Below, in pieces: positions 17,595 through 26,342 of a stretch of 64,000 nt of DNA. The DNA is taken from assembly GCA_017412645.1 (NCBI GenBank), contig JAFPWX010000020.1, forward strand, positions 1 through 64,000, written 5' to 3'. Position numbers and translations under genes: made by a program. Source of the stretch: Bacteroidales bacterium. GTDB taxonomy: Bacteria > Bacteroidota > Bacteroidia > Bacteroidales > UBA932. Each line of letters starts with the position of its first letter. Position 1 is the first letter of the stretch. A model generated the notes under the pieces. That model made no database searches and had not been told where the DNA came from. It saw only the letters and a program-made list of their open reading frames with translations.

Positions 17595-17602
17595 CAAAGA
17601 TA
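17595..17602 (-). promoter_or_regulatory. -7 promoter box for the methyltransferase
   Basis: The minus strand reads TATCTTTG, 27 nt upstream of ATG 17567. It decides against the much longer upstream reading frame. Confidence 0.6.
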
Positions 17603-17615
17603 TGCAGAATTTTGC

Positions 17616-17623
17616 TAAATTTG
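17616..17623 (+). promoter_or_regulatory. -7 promoter box for pgk
   Basis: TAAATTTG fits TAnnTTTG and lies 28 nt before the pgk start at 17652. It is divergent from the box at 17595-17602. Confidence 0.6.
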
Positions 17624-17651
17624 GGGCTGGAAAATTCAAATCTACATTAAT

Positions 17652-18902
17652 ATGCAGCACATTGACACTTACGATTTTACCGGAAAGAAGGCCATCGTTC
17701 GCGTAGACTTCAACGTTCCGCTCGACGAAAACTTCAAAATCACCGACGACACCCGCATCGTCCGTGCAATGCCCACTCTCAAGAAGGTCCTCGAAAAGGG
17801 AGGCTCCGTGATCATCATGAGCCACCTCGGAAGGCCCAAGAAAGTGGATCCCAAGTTCTCCCTGAGCCACATCGTGGACCATGTGTCCGAGTGCCTCGGC
17901 GTGCCGGTGAAGTTCGCTCCCGACTGCCAGAAGGCCGATGAACTTGCCGCCGCCCTCAAGCCCGGCGAGGCCCTTCTGCTCGAGAATCTCCGCTACTACG
18001 CTGAAGAGGAAGGCAAACCCCGCGGACTCGCGGAAGACGCCACCGACGAAGAGAAGGCAGCCGCCAAGAAGGCCGTGAAGGAAAGCCAGAAGGCATTCAC
18101 CGCCAAGCTCGCCAGCTACGCCGACTGCTACATCAACGACGCTTTCGGCACCGCTCACCGCGCACACGCCTCCACCGCCCTCATCGCCGCGTATTTCCCG
18201 AACGACAAAATGTTCGGCTACCTCATGGAAGGCGAAATCAAGGCTATCGACGCAGTCCTCAAGAATGCAAAGCGCCCCTTCACCGCTATCATCGGCGGCA
18301 GCAAGGTGTCCAGCAAGCTCGCCGTGCTCGAGAATCTTCTCCCGAAGGTGGACAATCTCATCATCGGCGGCGGCATGGGCTATACCTTCATCAAGGCGGA
18401 AGGCGGCAAGATCGGCAATTCCCTGCATGAAGACGAACTCATCCCACAGGCTAAGGAAATCCTTGCAAAGGCTAAGGAACTCGGCAAGAAAGTATATCTT
18501 TCCGTGCAGACCCGTGTAACCGAGGCTTTCGACAACGACGCTCCCTCCAAACTCGTTCCGTCTCACGAGATTCCCGAAGGATGGGAAGGAATGGACTGCG
18601 GCCCGGAATCTTCCGAACTCTGGCGCAAGGTTATCCTCGATTCCAAGACCGTCCTCTGGAACGGCCCGGTCGGCGTGTTTGAGATGCCCAACTTCGCGAA
18701 GGGTACCCTCGAAATCGCCCGCGACCTTGCCGATGCGACCGCAGCCGGCGCTTACACCCTGGTCGGCGGCGGCGATAGCGTTGCAGCAGTTACCCAGATG
18801 GGCTTTGCCGAGAAGGTGAGCTACGTTTCCACCGGCGGCGGCGCCATGCTCGAAGCCATCGAGGGCAAGGACCTTCCCGGTATCGCGGCAATCCGCGACT
18901 AA
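17652..18902 (+). CDS. pgk: Phosphoglycerate kinase
   Basis: 416 residues, at the upper end of the usual length. Clear family blocks: RVDFNVPLD near the N-terminus, [35 protein letters not shown], and the C-terminal nucleotide-binding GGGDSVAAV with STGGGAMLE. It transfers phosphate from 1,3-bisphosphoglycerate to ADP in glycolysis, in the cytoplasm. It has its own promoter box and a strong terminator at 18926-18955, so it is likely monocistronic. Codon use is strongly biased toward C/G-ending codons, consistent with high expression. Confidence 0.99.
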   Translation: MQHIDTYDFTGKKAIVRVDFNVPLDENFKITDDTRIVRAMPTLKKVLEKGGSVIIMSHLGRPKKVDPKFSLSHIVDHVSECLGVPVKFAPDCQKADELAAALKPGEALLLENLRYYAEEEGKPRGLAEDATDEEKAAAKKAVKESQKAFTAKLASYADCYINDAFGTAHRAHASTALIAAYFPNDKMFGYLMEGEIKAIDAVLKNAKRPFTAIIGGSKVSSKLAVLENLLPKVDNLIIGGGMGYTFIKAEGGKIGNSLHEDELIPQAKEILAKAKELGKKVYLSVQTRVTEAFDNDAPSKLVPSHEIPEGWEGMDCGPESSELWRKVILDSKTVLWNGPVGVFEMPNFAKGTLEIARDLADATAAGAYTLVGGGDSVAAVTQMGFAEKVSYVSTGGGAMLEAIEGKDLPGIAAIRD

Positions 18903-18925
18903 GGCCCGGGATTTGCGATTAAGGC

Positions 18926-18955
18926 TGCCTCGCTCACCGCGGGGCAGTTTTTTTG
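18926..18955 (+). terminator. Rho-independent terminator after pgk
   Basis: CTGCCTCG (18926-18933) pairs with CGGGGCAG (18941-18948) over 8 bp with one G-T pair and a 7-nt loop. Seven T residues follow. Confidence 0.9.
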
Positions 18956-19029
18956 GCCCCTTTTTGGCGTGCTCTCCTCGCCGCCGACCGCCTGCCCTTG
19001 CCGCCGGAGTCTCCAGGAGATAGGAGCCC

Positions 19030-19212
19030 TTGCGAAAATGGCCTAAAACGTCAGCCCCCCCCCTCCGAAAAACCGAGGGGGTCTTGCAAAAAAGGCCAAA
19101 AACGTCAGGGCGCTCAACAAATCAGATAGGGCAACCGTCAAAAGCGGCCAAAAATGACGGTATCCCCCCGAAAAAACAGGGGGATACTGTCAAAAAAGCC
19201 AAAAAATGACGG
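19030..19212 (+). repeat. Second array of the 52-bp repeat family with hairpin spacers
   Basis: Four cores begin at 19030, 19084, 19135 and 19187, spaced 54, 51 and 52 bp. Each is close to GAAAANGGCCNAAAACGT with short flanks; the third has complementary ends (CCGTCA and TGACGG). The first and third spacers are self-complementary: 19059-19065 with 19075-19081 (CCCCCTC/GAGGGGG), and 19161-19168 with 19179-19186 (TATCCCCC/GGGGGATA). The second spacer (19109-19134) is not. Arm sequences differ between units and from the array at 1-151, yet pairing is kept. This array fills most of the 18903-19281 gap between pgk and lgt. No open reading frame or known RNA was recognised. Confidence 0.8.
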
Positions 19213-19234
19213 TTGGGTGCCGCTGAGCGGGACG

Positions 19235-19260
19235 AAAAAAGCCGCCAGATGAGGCGGCTA
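19235..19260 (-). terminator. Rho-independent terminator after lgt
   Basis: GCCGCC (19241-19246) pairs with GGCGGC (19253-19258). On the minus strand the hairpin is followed by TTTTTT (19240-19235). Confidence 0.85.
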
Positions 19261-19281
19261 GAGTGAAGGTGATGTGCCAGC

Positions 19282-20184
19282 TTAGTTCAACGGCTTGGCG
19301 TAATGGGTTGGCTCGGCTTTGGGCTTTGGGGCTTTGCCGGAGGGACCGCCGGGGCCACCGGCCGGGGGAGTGGCGCGGGCGGGAAGCTTGCGGGAGTAGG
19401 ACCACACGAGAATGGCAATGCCGGCCACCACAAACGGAACGCTGAGCCACTGGCCCATGTCGAGTGCCATGGAGTTTTCAAACTCGACCTGCGGCTCCTT
19501 GATGAACTCGATGAGGAACCTCATGCCGAAGCAACCGACCAGGAACCATCCGAAGTGGAAACCGCGGTAGGTCTTGTCCAGCCTCTTCCAATAGAACCAC
19601 AACAGTATCAGGCCCAGCACCAGATACGACAACGCCTCGTATAACTGCGTGGGATGCTTTGGCTCGGTTTCGCCGCGAAGGTCGAACACGAAACCCCAGG
19701 GCAGGGAAGTGACGTCGCCGTAGATCTCGGAGTTGAAAAGGTTGCCCAGACGGATAAGGCATCCGGCGAAGGCAACGGTGATGCACAGGCGGTCCATTAT
19801 CCAGAGGAAATCGAAGCCGTGGGGCTTGCCGTATTTAGCGGAGAACCACCACATTCCCAGAAGCAGGGCGATGGCGCCGCCATGCGAGGCAAGGCCGCCT
19901 TTCCAGGGCATGAATATCTCCCAGAAGCCAGCCCAGGAGCCGAAATAATAATCCGGCTGATAGAATATGCAGTGCCCGAGACGGGCGCCTACGATGGTGC
20001 AGATCAGAAGGGTGTAGAGAAGCGGGTCCAAAAGCTTTTCCGGAACGCCTTCGTGGCGGAAGAACCAGCGGAAAATATACCAGCCGATAATGAAGCCGGA
20101 AATGAACAGCAATGAATACCAGCGTATTCCCAAAGACCCTATATGAAACAGCACCGGGTCGACGTGCCAATGAATGAATAACAT
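19282..20184 (-). CDS. lgt: Prolipoprotein diacylglyceryl transferase
   Basis: 300 residues from ATG 20184. Multi-pass membrane protein with the Lgt signature blocks GGLASHGGAIALLLGMW and RLGNLFNSEIYGDVTS, then a HPTQLYEAL segment. It transfers diacylglycerol from phosphatidylglycerol to the lipobox cysteine, the first step of lipoprotein maturation. Many lipoproteins in this window (SusD, SusE, several glycosidases, GldH) depend on it. The C-terminal about 30 residues are a proline/glycine-rich tail not typical of the family. A TACCTTTG box (20191-20198) sits 6 nt before the ATG, so the mRNA is predicted nearly leaderless. Divergent from the MFS gene. Confidence 0.96.
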   Translation of the reverse strand: MLFIHWHVDPVLFHIGSLGIRWYSLLFISGFIIGWYIFRWFFRHEGVPEKLLDPLLYTLLICTIVGARLGHCIFYQPDYYFGSWAGFWEIFMPWKGGLASHGGAIALLLGMWWFSAKYGKPHGFDFLWIMDRLCITVAFAGCLIRLGNLFNSEIYGDVTSLPWGFVFDLRGETEPKHPTQLYEALSYLVLGLILLWFYWKRLDKTYRGFHFGWFLVGCFGMRFLIEFIKEPQVEFENSMALDMGQWLSVPFVVAGIAILVWSYSRKLPARATPPAGGPGGPSGKAPKPKAEPTHYAKPLN

Positions 20185-20190
20185 GGTGTA

Positions 20191-20198
20191 CAAAGGTA
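20191..20198 (-). promoter_or_regulatory. -7 promoter box for lgt
   Basis: The minus strand reads TACCTTTG, 6 nt upstream of ATG 20184. It excludes the upstream in-frame extension to 20331. Confidence 0.6.
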
Positions 20199-20210
20199 AA
20201 AAAAATATAT

Positions 20211-20218
20211 TAATTTTG
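20211..20218 (+). promoter_or_regulatory. -7 promoter box for the MFS/PUL operon
   Basis: TAATTTTG fits TAnnTTTG, 37 nt upstream of ATG 20256. It lies 12 bp from the divergent lgt box. Confidence 0.5.
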
Positions 20219-20255
20219 TAGGCTAACCGCAAACACAAGAAACGAGCCGTAACCA

Positions 20256-21605
20256 ATGGCAAACAAGGCAAAACTCTCATTTTGGGACATGTGGAACCTG
20301 AGCTTCGGGTTCTTCGGTGTCCAGATAGCATACGCTCTCCAGAGCGCCAATATCAGCCGTATTTTCGCGACCCTCGGAGCGGATCCCCACCAACTCAGTT
20401 TCTTCTGGATCCTTCCGCCGCTGATGGGTATGATAGTCCAGCCCCTCATAGGCAAATGGTCCGACCGTACCTGGACCCGCATGGGGCGTCGCAAACCCTA
20501 TCTTCTGGTGGGTGCTATCATCGCCGTGCTGGTGATGGTTTTCCTGCCCAACGCGGGGTCGCTGCATTTCTCCACGCGCCTTTTCCTTGGTCTCAATATG
20601 GCCATGTGGTTCGGCCTTTTCAGCCTTATTTTCCTGGACACCAGCATCAACGTGGCCATGCAGCCCTTCAAGATGATGGTGGGCGACATGGTGGGCGAAG
20701 AGCAGAAGGCCAGGGCCTACTCCATCCAGAGCCTGCTTTGCAACGCCGGAAGTCTGGTAGGATACCTCCTGCCCATCTTCTTTACGTGGATCGGTATCGC
20801 AAACGAAGCTCCCGAAGGAGTGGTGCCCGACAGCGTGATTACCTCGTTCTATGTGGGAGCAGCCATCCTGATAGCCTGTGTGCTCTATACCTTCCTCAAA
20901 GTGAAGGAAATGCCCCCGAAGGAATATGCCGAATTCCACGGAATAGTGGCAGAGTCGGAAGGAACAGACGGCAGGGCAGGCAAGGATGACGGTCTGCTGA
21001 AGCTTCTCACCAAGGCTCCCCGCACTTTCTGGACCGTGGGCCTGGTGCAGTTCTTCTGCTGGGCGGCGTTCCTCTATATGTGGACCTATTCCAACGGCAC
21101 TCTGGCGGCGAATTGCTGGGGCATCGACCCTTCGGCCGCAGGTGCTACGGCCTCTCTGGAATACCAGGCGGCAGGCAACTGGGTTGGAGTGGTTTTCGCC
21201 GTGCAGGCGGTGGGCTCCATCCTCTGGGCCATGGTGCTCCCCAAATTCAGGAACCTCAAAACCGCATACGTCGTAAGCCTTCTCATCGGCGCAATAGGCT
21301 TTGTGAGCCTGTTCTTCATTCACGACAAATTCATAGCCTGCGGGGCCTACTTCCTGGTAGGAGCTGCATGGGCGGCGATGCTGGCACTGCCGTTCACGCT
21401 TCTCACCAACGCCCTTGAAGGCAATCCCCACATGGGCAGCTATCTCGGCCTGTTCAACTGCACCATCTGCCTTCCGCAGATAGTCGCGGCTGCAACCGGA
21501 GGACTGGTGCTCAGCCTCGTGGGGACCCAGCCAGCCATGCTCATCATGGCCGGGGCATTCCTGGTAATAGGTGCAATCTGCGTGAGATTCATCAAAACCA
21601 AATAA
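20256..21605 (+). CDS. MFS transporter, SLC45/MalT-like oligosaccharide permease
   Basis: 449 residues, about twelve membrane helices. The loop after helix 2 reads GKWSDRTWTRMGRRKPYLL, the SLC45/maltodextrin-permease form of the MFS motif. In Bacteroidota such carriers import malto-oligosaccharides across the inner membrane. The gene heads the polysaccharide locus, 23 bp before the SusC gene, and probably takes up what SusC/SusD and the glycosidases release into the periplasm. Substrate is inferred from family and context. Confidence 0.85.
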   Translation: MANKAKLSFWDMWNLSFGFFGVQIAYALQSANISRIFATLGADPHQLSFFWILPPLMGMIVQPLIGKWSDRTWTRMGRRKPYLLVGAIIAVLVMVFLPNAGSLHFSTRLFLGLNMAMWFGLFSLIFLDTSINVAMQPFKMMVGDMVGEEQKARAYSIQSLLCNAGSLVGYLLPIFFTWIGIANEAPEGVVPDSVITSFYVGAAILIACVLYTFLKVKEMPPKEYAEFHGIVAESEGTDGRAGKDDGLLKLLTKAPRTFWTVGLVQFFCWAAFLYMWTYSNGTLAANCWGIDPSAAGATASLEYQAAGNWVGVVFAVQAVGSILWAMVLPKFRNLKTAYVVSLLIGAIGFVSLFFIHDKFIACGAYFLVGAAWAAMLALPFTLLTNALEGNPHMGSYLGLFNCTICLPQIVAAATGGLVLSLVGTQPAMLIMAGAFLVIGAICVRFIKTK

Positions 21606-21628
21606 TATTAACAACCTCTAACAAACGC

Positions 21629-24600
21629 ATGAAAAGGATTTTAACCGCAGTGGGAATCATGCTCGCGAGCATGTTCTTCCCCGCCACGATATCCGCTCAA
21701 AACGGATATCAGGTTAAGGGTGTCGTGGTCGACAACCTCGGTCCTGTCATCGGCGCCACCGTTCTCGAACAGGGAACCTCCAACGGCACCACGACCGGCC
21801 TCGACGGCGACTTCACCCTGAAAGTTTCAAGCGCGGACGCTACGGTAGAGATCAGTTGCATCGGCTATGCGAGCCAGTCTTTCAAGGCCTCGCAGCTGCC
21901 GGCAACCATCACTCTCTCCGAAGACGCTCTCTTCCTTGAAGATGCCATCGTAATCGGCTATGGTACCGTCAAGAAGAGCGACCTCACAGGCTCCGTCGCA
22001 ACGATTAAAGCCGACGAAATCAACCGTGGTGCGATCACGTCGCCCGACCAGATGCTCATGGGTAAGGTTGCCGGTCTGCTTGTCACTCCGGCTTCCGGAC
22101 AGCCCGGTGCCTCGGCAACCATCCGTATCCGCGGCGCCGCATCGCTCAACGCCTCCAACGATCCTCTTATCGTTATTGACGGCGTTCCTATCACCGGCGA
22201 CGGCGGCGCAGGCATGGGTAACCCCCTGGCATCCGTGAACCCCGCCGACATCGAGAGCTATTCCGTTCTCAAGGACGCGTCGGCCGCAGCCATCTACGGT
22301 TCCCGCGCATCCAACGGTGTTATCATGATCACCACCAAGAAAGGTACTGCAGGCGCAGGCGCGAAGAAGGTGAAGGTTAACTACACCGGAAGCGCCTCGG
22401 TCAAGCACAACTACCAGTACTTCGACATGATGAGCGGCAAGGAATACGCGGAGTTCGTACAGAACAACTATGCCGAATCCGTTCCCCTGCTGGGCTACAA
22501 CGGTAAGATTTACGACACCGACTGGCAGAAGGAAATCTACCGTCTGGCCATCAACACCGACCACAACGTGAGCGCATACGGAGGCAAGGCCCTTCCGTTC
22601 CGCATCAGTCTCGGCTACAACCTCGACCAGGCAACCATCAAGGTGGGTGACAACCAGCGCGCAAACCTCGACGTGAGCCTCTCTCCCCAGCTTCTGGACA
22701 AGCACCTGAGCGTGAACTTCAACGTGAAGGGCATATACCAGAAGACCAACTGGGCGGACGGCGGCTCCGTGGGCGGAGCCCTGGCGTTCAACCCCACCAA
22801 GCCCGTCCGCTTCCCGGAAGACGTGATGAACGCGGCCGGTACGGACGTGATGATTCCCAAGGGAACCCTCTGGAACTGGTACGGCCCCAGCGGAGACCCC
22901 AACACCATGGCGTCTTCCAACCCTCTGGGCGGCATCTACGAGTACTACAATGCCAACAGCGCCCTCCGTTCCATCGGCAACCTTCAGCTTGATTACAAGA
23001 TTCATGGTTTTGAGGACCTTCGCATCAACGCCAATCTTGGCTACGATATCGCAAAGCTCACCGGTGAGAAGTACAACATCATCGGCAGCCGCAACGCAAA
23101 GGCTTCCAGCCCGGATATCGCCACCCAGTACGGCAACTTCAACCGCAACATGGTCATGGAGGTCTATGCCGACTATGCACATGAGTTCGGCAAGCACAAC
23201 GTGGACGTGATGGTGGGTCATTCCCTCCAGGACAACTACGTGAGCTATGACAACTGGGACTACTACAACCGCGATCCGCACTGGCAGAGCGCCGACATTT
23301 ACAAGGACAACGTGGGCGACAAGAAGAGCTACGCGCTCATGTCGTTCTTCGGACGTGCCAACTACGGTTTCGCAAGCAAGTACCTCGTGACCGCCACGTT
23401 CCGTATCGACGGCTCTTCCCGTTTCAGCCCGCAGAACCGCTGGGGTCTGTTCCCCTCGCTGGCACTGGCATGGAACGCCAAGAACGAGGACTTCCTCAAG
23501 GATGTGGACGCAGTGGACGAACTCAAGCTCCGTCTGGGCTGGGGCCGCACCGGTCAGCAGGACCTCGGCGGCGAGTACTATCCGTATCTTGCCCGCTACA
23601 TCTTCGGCACCAACCCGTTCATGGCCTACAACATGGGCGGCACCAACTACATGCCCATGGGCCCGAATCCCTACAACCCGAACCTGAAGTGGGAAACCAC
23701 CGAGACCTACAATATCGGCGTGGACTATTCAGTTCTGAAGCAGAAGGTTTACGGTAGCGTGGAACTCTATTACAGGAAGACGTTCGACCTCCTGAACAGC
23801 ATTCCCACCCCGCTCGGAACCAACTTCTCCAACTATGTGCTCGCGAACGTGGGCAACATGGCCAACAAGGGTATTGAAATCAACGCCACCTGGAACGTCA
23901 TAGAAACCCGCGACTGGCACTTCAGCGTGGGCGGCAACGTCACCTTCCAGGATATCAAGATCACCAAGCTGCTGAGCGTGGGTGACGAGGGCGAATATCC
24001 CGGCGTGCATGTCGGTTCCACCATGGGCTCCAACGAGGGCTACAGCTCCCTCTACAAGTCCGGCTGGGCTCCCTACACCTTCTACCTTTACAAGCAGCTT
24101 TACGACGAGAACGGCGAACCCATCTTCAACGCCCTCTACGACATTTCCGGAGACGGCGCCATCACCGAGGAGGACCGTTACCTCACCGGCAAGAGCCCGA
24201 ACCCCTGGATGTTCTACGGTGTGAACATGCACCTCTCGTACAAGAGCTGGGACTTCTCCCTCAACGGCCACGGTTCGGTTGGCAACTATGCGATCAACAA
24301 GGTCCGCAAGGGCTATTCCACCGCATACGGCATCATCGACGAAACCGCCAAGGGATACATCAACAATCTGAATAACACCTACCTCCGCAAGGACTGGTAC
24401 GGCACCATGGAGACCCCGCAGGCCTATTCCGACCTCTGGGTTGAAAACGCCTCGTTCTTCAAGATTGACGACATCAACGCGGGTTACACCTTCAAGCTGG
24501 GCAAGCCCTGGATCAATTCGGTCCGCGTGGCTGCCTCCGTGCAGAATGTGTGCACCCTCACTCCCTACAGCGGACTGGATCCGGAACTCACGTCGGCCGA

Positions 24601-24667
24601 CGGCGTGGACAACAACTTCATCCCGCGTCCGCGTCTTTACACACTCCGCGTAAACATCAACTTCTAA
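21629..24667 (+). CDS. SusC-type TonB-dependent outer membrane transporter
   Basis: 1012 residues. Signal peptide (about 1-23, ending ISAQ), a carboxypeptidase-regulatory-like domain (about 27-100, VKGVVVDNLGPVIGATV), plug domain (GKVAGLLVTPASGQPGAS, then IRGAASLNASNDPLIVIDGV) and a 22-strand-type barrel ending YTLRVNINF. It has no STN domain, so it is a transporter without a sigma-signalling arm. It imports glycans bound by the SusD partner, which starts 13 nt downstream. Neighbouring SusE-like and GH13 genes suggest starch or malto-oligosaccharides, while GH53 and GH2 suggest galactan. Confidence 0.96.
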   Translation: MKRILTAVGIMLASMFFPATISAQNGYQVKGVVVDNLGPVIGATVLEQGTSNGTTTGLDGDFTLKVSSADATVEISCIGYASQSFKASQLPATITLSEDALFLEDAIVIGYGTVKKSDLTGSVATIKADEINRGAITSPDQMLMGKVAGLLVTPASGQPGASATIRIRGAASLNASNDPLIVIDGVPITGDGGAGMGNPLASVNPADIESYSVLKDASAAAIYGSRASNGVIMITTKKGTAGAGAKKVKVNYTGSASVKHNYQYFDMMSGKEYAEFVQNNYAESVPLLGYNGKIYDTDWQKEIYRLAINTDHNVSAYGGKALPFRISLGYNLDQATIKVGDNQRANLDVSLSPQLLDKHLSVNFNVKGIYQKTNWADGGSVGGALAFNPTKPVRFPEDVMNAAGTDVMIPKGTLWNWYGPSGDPNTMASSNPLGGIYEYYNANSALRSIGNLQLDYKIHGFEDLRINANLGYDIAKLTGEKYNIIGSRNAKASSPDIATQYGNFNRNMVMEVYADYAHEFGKHNVDVMVGHSLQDNYVSYDNWDYYNRDPHWQSADIYKDNVGDKKSYALMSFFGRANYGFASKYLVTATFRIDGSSRFSPQNRWGLFPSLALAWNAKNEDFLKDVDAVDELKLRLGWGRTGQQDLGGEYYPYLARYIFGTNPFMAYNMGGTNYMPMGPNPYNPNLKWETTETYNIGVDYSVLKQKVYGSVELYYRKTFDLLNSIPTPLGTNFSNYVLANVGNMANKGIEINATWNVIETRDWHFSVGGNVTFQDIKITKLLSVGDEGEYPGVHVGSTMGSNEGYSSLYKSGWAPYTFYLYKQLYDENGEPIFNALYDISGDGAITEEDRYLTGKSPNPWMFYGVNMHLSYKSWDFSLNGHGSVGNYAINKVRKGYSTAYGIIDETAKGYINNLNNTYLRKDWYGTMETPQAYSDLWVENASFFKIDDINAGYTFKLGKPWINSVRVAASVQNVCTLTPYSGLDPELTSADGVDNNFIPRPRLYTLRVNINF

Positions 24668-24680
24668 AGGAGAATACGGT

Positions 24681-26336
24681 ATGAAAAAGATTATAATTCC
24701 CGCTTTAATAGCACTCGCATCCCTGACTTCTTGCGTTAAGATGCTGGACAAGCTGCCGCTCAACTCCTATGACGTTACATCGGAGTCGGCATACGACGAT
24801 GCCGAGAGCTACCTCCGCGGCCTCGCTTACATCAACGCATATTACGGCTTCGTAAGCATCAGCGACCCCGGTTCTTCGGACATCAGCGTTTCGGATGCCG
24901 GACAGAGCGAATTCCTCCGCCAGTGGCTAGTTCTCAACGATCTCTCCACAAAGGCGGTGGACATAGGCTGGACCAACGACTCCTATATCAAGGAAATCGC
25001 CAACCACAGCTGGACCAACGCCGACAACAACGCCATCATAGCAGTTTATACCCGTGGCATGAAGGCCATCACCCTGGCTAACGAGTACCTTCTTCAGACT
25101 ACTGACGAAAAGCTTGCTGCACGCGGACATCAGTCGTTCCAGAACGACGTTCACCGCTACCGTGCTGAAGCCAGGTTCCATCGTGCCATGGTCTATTATA
25201 TCATGCTGGACCTGTTCGGAAATCCGCCCTTCGCTCTCGAAGAAAACATAGGTGGAAATAAGCTCCCCGAGCAGATTGGCCGCAAGGCTCTCGCCGAATG
25301 GATTGAGAGCGAGCTGAAGGCTCTCGTGGCTGACGGCAGCGACCTCGCCGCCAAGGGAGAGGTGGCCTATCCGCGTCCGAACAAGGATGCCGCACAGGCT
25401 CTCCTTGCCCGCCTCTACCTCAACTGGGGCGTTTATACCGGAACCCCGCGCTGGGAAGATGCAAAGATTGCAGCCAAGAAGGTTATCGACAACGGCTACA
25501 CTCTGCACCCCAACTACCGCGAACTGTTCATGCAGGACAACGGCGAGAACTGCTCGGGCGACGAGTTCATCTTCGCTTTCGACTACGACACCAATAATGC
25601 ACGCAGCTGGGGCGGTACCACCACCCTCTCTTCCGGTGCGTTCAACGACGACATGAACACCTTCCTCTCCACTTATCTCGGAGCTACCCTGGCCGGCGGC
25701 GGTGCCGCAACCTATGTATCGGCTGAGGTATGGAACGGTTATCATATCAATCCGGATTATATAACGGACAACTTCGAAATCGTGGGAGCCGCCTTTGCCG
25801 GAACAAGCTGCACGCTCGGCTACAATGCCGCGGCAAGCGACAAGCGCATCATGCTCTGCAACATGGGAGCGGCGGCAGCTGCCTTTGATGCCGACAAGGC
25901 AGATACCGGCTGGAAGTGCTGGAAATGGGCGAAGATGAGTTCCGACGGCACCGTGGTACCCCGCGGAACCGACGCCAATCCCGACTGGAAGTACTCCAGC
26001 GCCGACTTCGCCATCTTCCGTCTTCCGGAAATGTACTACATCTATGCAGAGGCCGATGCCAACCTGAACGGTGGCACCACTTCCGACGCCACCGCTCTCG
26101 GTTACATCAAGCAGATCCGCGACCGCGCAGGTCTTACCACTCCTGCAGCGATGACTGTTGCCCAGATCCTCAAGGACAAGGCTGTGGAATATCTGTGGGA
26201 AGGACAGCGCCGTCAGGACGAGATCCGTATGGGTATCTTTGACACCGACCCCAACCGCAACATCTATCCCATCCTCGAGAGCGACCGTTCCGCCAACCCG
26301 AAACTGGAGCAGAACCCCGGCTATTCAGGAAACTAA
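24681..26336 (+). CDS. SusD-like glycan-binding lipoprotein
   Basis: 551 residues. Lipobox LASLTSC near residue 17. The N-terminal MLDKLPLNSYD and the TPR-like region typical of RagB/SusD follow. The C-terminal part has the ADFAIFRLPEMYYIYAEADA motif and LWEGQRRQDEIRMG. It should cap the SusC barrel at the cell surface and bind glycan. Starts 13 nt after SusC with a GGAGAAT-type leader; the SusE-like gene follows 6 nt later. Confidence 0.95.
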   Translation: MKKIIIPALIALASLTSCVKMLDKLPLNSYDVTSESAYDDAESYLRGLAYINAYYGFVSISDPGSSDISVSDAGQSEFLRQWLVLNDLSTKAVDIGWTNDSYIKEIANHSWTNADNNAIIAVYTRGMKAITLANEYLLQTTDEKLAARGHQSFQNDVHRYRAEARFHRAMVYYIMLDLFGNPPFALEENIGGNKLPEQIGRKALAEWIESELKALVADGSDLAAKGEVAYPRPNKDAAQALLARLYLNWGVYTGTPRWEDAKIAAKKVIDNGYTLHPNYRELFMQDNGENCSGDEFIFAFDYDTNNARSWGGTTTLSSGAFNDDMNTFLSTYLGATLAGGGAATYVSAEVWNGYHINPDYITDNFEIVGAAFAGTSCTLGYNAAASDKRIMLCNMGAAAAAFDADKADTGWKCWKWAKMSSDGTVVPRGTDANPDWKYSSADFAIFRLPEMYYIYAEADANLNGGTTSDATALGYIKQIRDRAGLTTPAAMTVAQILKDKAVEYLWEGQRRQDEIRMGIFDTDPNRNIYPILESDRSANPKLEQNPGYSGN

Positions 26337-26342
26337 AAGAGT

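Noticed and set aside
16599..18566. Single 655-residue minus-strand gene covering the methyltransferase and the region opposite pgk
   Set aside because: The part beyond 17567 is the antisense shadow of pgk; a promoter box at 17595-17602 lies inside it.
19030..19212. CRISPR-like array (cores of about 25 bp with spacers of about 27 bp)
   Set aside because: The cores are not identical, two of three spacers are self-complementary, and no cas genes are in the window.
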